A stretch of 6,132 nucleotides of DNA from an uncultured Acetobacter sp. GTDB taxonomy: Bacteria > Pseudomonadota > Alphaproteobacteria > Acetobacterales > Acetobacteraceae. Below are positions 5,486 through 6,132 of the stretch, one piece after another. The DNA lies in contig CALCDN010000067.1 in the NCBI GenBank assembly GCA_937900755.1, forward strand, positions 1 through 6,132. Reading direction: 5' to 3'. Position numbers and translations under genes: made by a program. Numbering within the stretch: the first letter of the stretch is position 1; each line of letters starts with the position of its first letter. The notes under the pieces were generated by a model. The model was not told where the DNA came from. It saw nothing but the letters and a program-made list of their open reading frames with translations, and searched no databases.

Positions 5486-6132
5486 GGCGTGAAACACGAA
5501 AAAGGGTCTCGCGTAGCCAGCGATGCACGGGGTCTGTGTCCCGCCGTGGGTGCCATGCCTGAAAGGCGTCAATGCTGGGCAGGGATAACGGGAACTCAAA
5601 AGCGGCCAGCCCCAGCGCCTTGACCGAGATATGGTCCACAACAATACCTGGCAGGGGAAGAATCAGGTCTGAATCCTTCATGCTCTCCACCATGCAGTGG
5701 TAATTGGGGACCACCATGGCTATGCGCCGGGCCAACCCATACTGGTTGCGCAAGACCCAGTCTATCGGGCCTTGCGCGCGACCACGACGGGAGACGCTGA
5801 TGTAGTCGTACAGCACCATGCTCTGGGGGGTGATGGGAGTTGCCAGAATGGGGTGGTCCTTGCGCACAACTCCCTGCATATGGTCACGGAACAGGGTCTG
5901 CCGCCTGATTTCAGGCTTCATCACATCCGTTGCGCCAATGTACAGGTCAACACGGCCGTGGCGCAGGGGGTCAGATGCCGGGTCATCAATCTCTGGCGCC
6001 CAGATCAGTTCGCAGCGTGGACATTCCTTTTTGAGCTCCTGCAAAAGGGGCAGGGCAAGAGACGCCACAACCAGGTCGTTGGCCCTGATGGTAAAGGTGG
6101 GCGCCATGTTGGCCAGGTTCGCCAGGGCGCGG
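5460..6132 (-). CDS. LysR-type transcriptional regulator, N-terminal part outside window
   Basis: C-terminal 223 residues of a LysR-family regulator. The frame remains open to the edge of the window, so the internal Met at 6107 is not the start, and the helix-turn-helix domain should lie beyond 6132. Visible is the effector-binding domain, starting with FTIRANDLVVASLALPLL, then GRVDLYIGA and the FRDHMQGVVRKDHPI segment. The pattern GxxDLxIG...L..D...VxRxxHP resembles the NodD/NahR-like LysR subgroup that senses aromatic or related small molecules. That subgroup call is tentative. The TAA stop (5460-5462) is 11 nt from the convergent LysR gene. Its own target genes would lie outside the window. 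It is not a close paralogue of the other LysR protein by eye. Confidence 0.88.
   Translation of the reverse strand, partial: RALANLANMAPTFTIRANDLVVASLALPLLQELKKECPRCELIWAPEIDDPASDPLRHGRVDLYIGATDVMKPEIRRQTLFRDHMQGVVRKDHPILATPITPQSMVLYDYISVSRRGRAQGPIDWVLRNQYGLARRIAMVVPNYHCMVESMKDSDLILPLPGIVVDHISVKALGLAAFEFPLSLPSIDAFQAWHPRRDTDPVHRWLRETLFRVSRRILGPCTQ

Overview
The window is about 6.1 kb of moderately GC-rich bacterial DNA. Gene density, codon choice and protein types suggest an alphaproteobacterium, most likely an acetic acid bacterium (Acetobacteraceae). This is an inference from general resemblance, not from a marker gene. I see no RNA gene, insertion sequence, phage gene or CRISPR array.

Layout. 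(1) Positions 1-951, minus strand: most of a haem-dependent dye-decolorizing (DyP/YfeX-like) peroxidase whose C-terminal end lies outside the window. (2) 952-1324: a non-coding divergent region with an NrdR-box-like palindrome, two RNA-hairpin candidates and a doubtful small ORF with a good ribosome binding site overlapping the peroxidase start. (3) 1325-3736, plus strand: a complete monomeric-type, adenosylcobalamin-dependent (class II) ribonucleotide reductase of 803 residues with all five mechanistic cysteines present. (4) 3737-3838: a short convergent gap with a tandem repeat and a GC-rich dyad. (5) 3839-4339, minus strand: a lipocalin-like small protein. (6) 4340-4536: a divergent regulatory region with two adjacent dyads. 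(7) 4537-5448, plus strand: a complete LysR-type regulator. (8) 5460-6132, minus strand: the C-terminal effector-binding part of a second LysR-type regulator whose DNA-binding domain lies beyond the window.

How the parts relate. The reductase makes DNA precursors in a B12-dependent, oxygen-independent way and is probably controlled by NrdR through the box about 80 nt before its start. The peroxidase is transcribed away from it out of the same intergenic region. The plus-strand LysR gene is divergent from the lipocalin-like gene, which is the classical arrangement for a LysR regulator and its target. Every gene appears to be its own transcription unit, since neighbours are divergent or convergent throughout. 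I find no clear new system. The most interesting points are the regulatory DNA of the reductase and the ambiguous start of the peroxidase.
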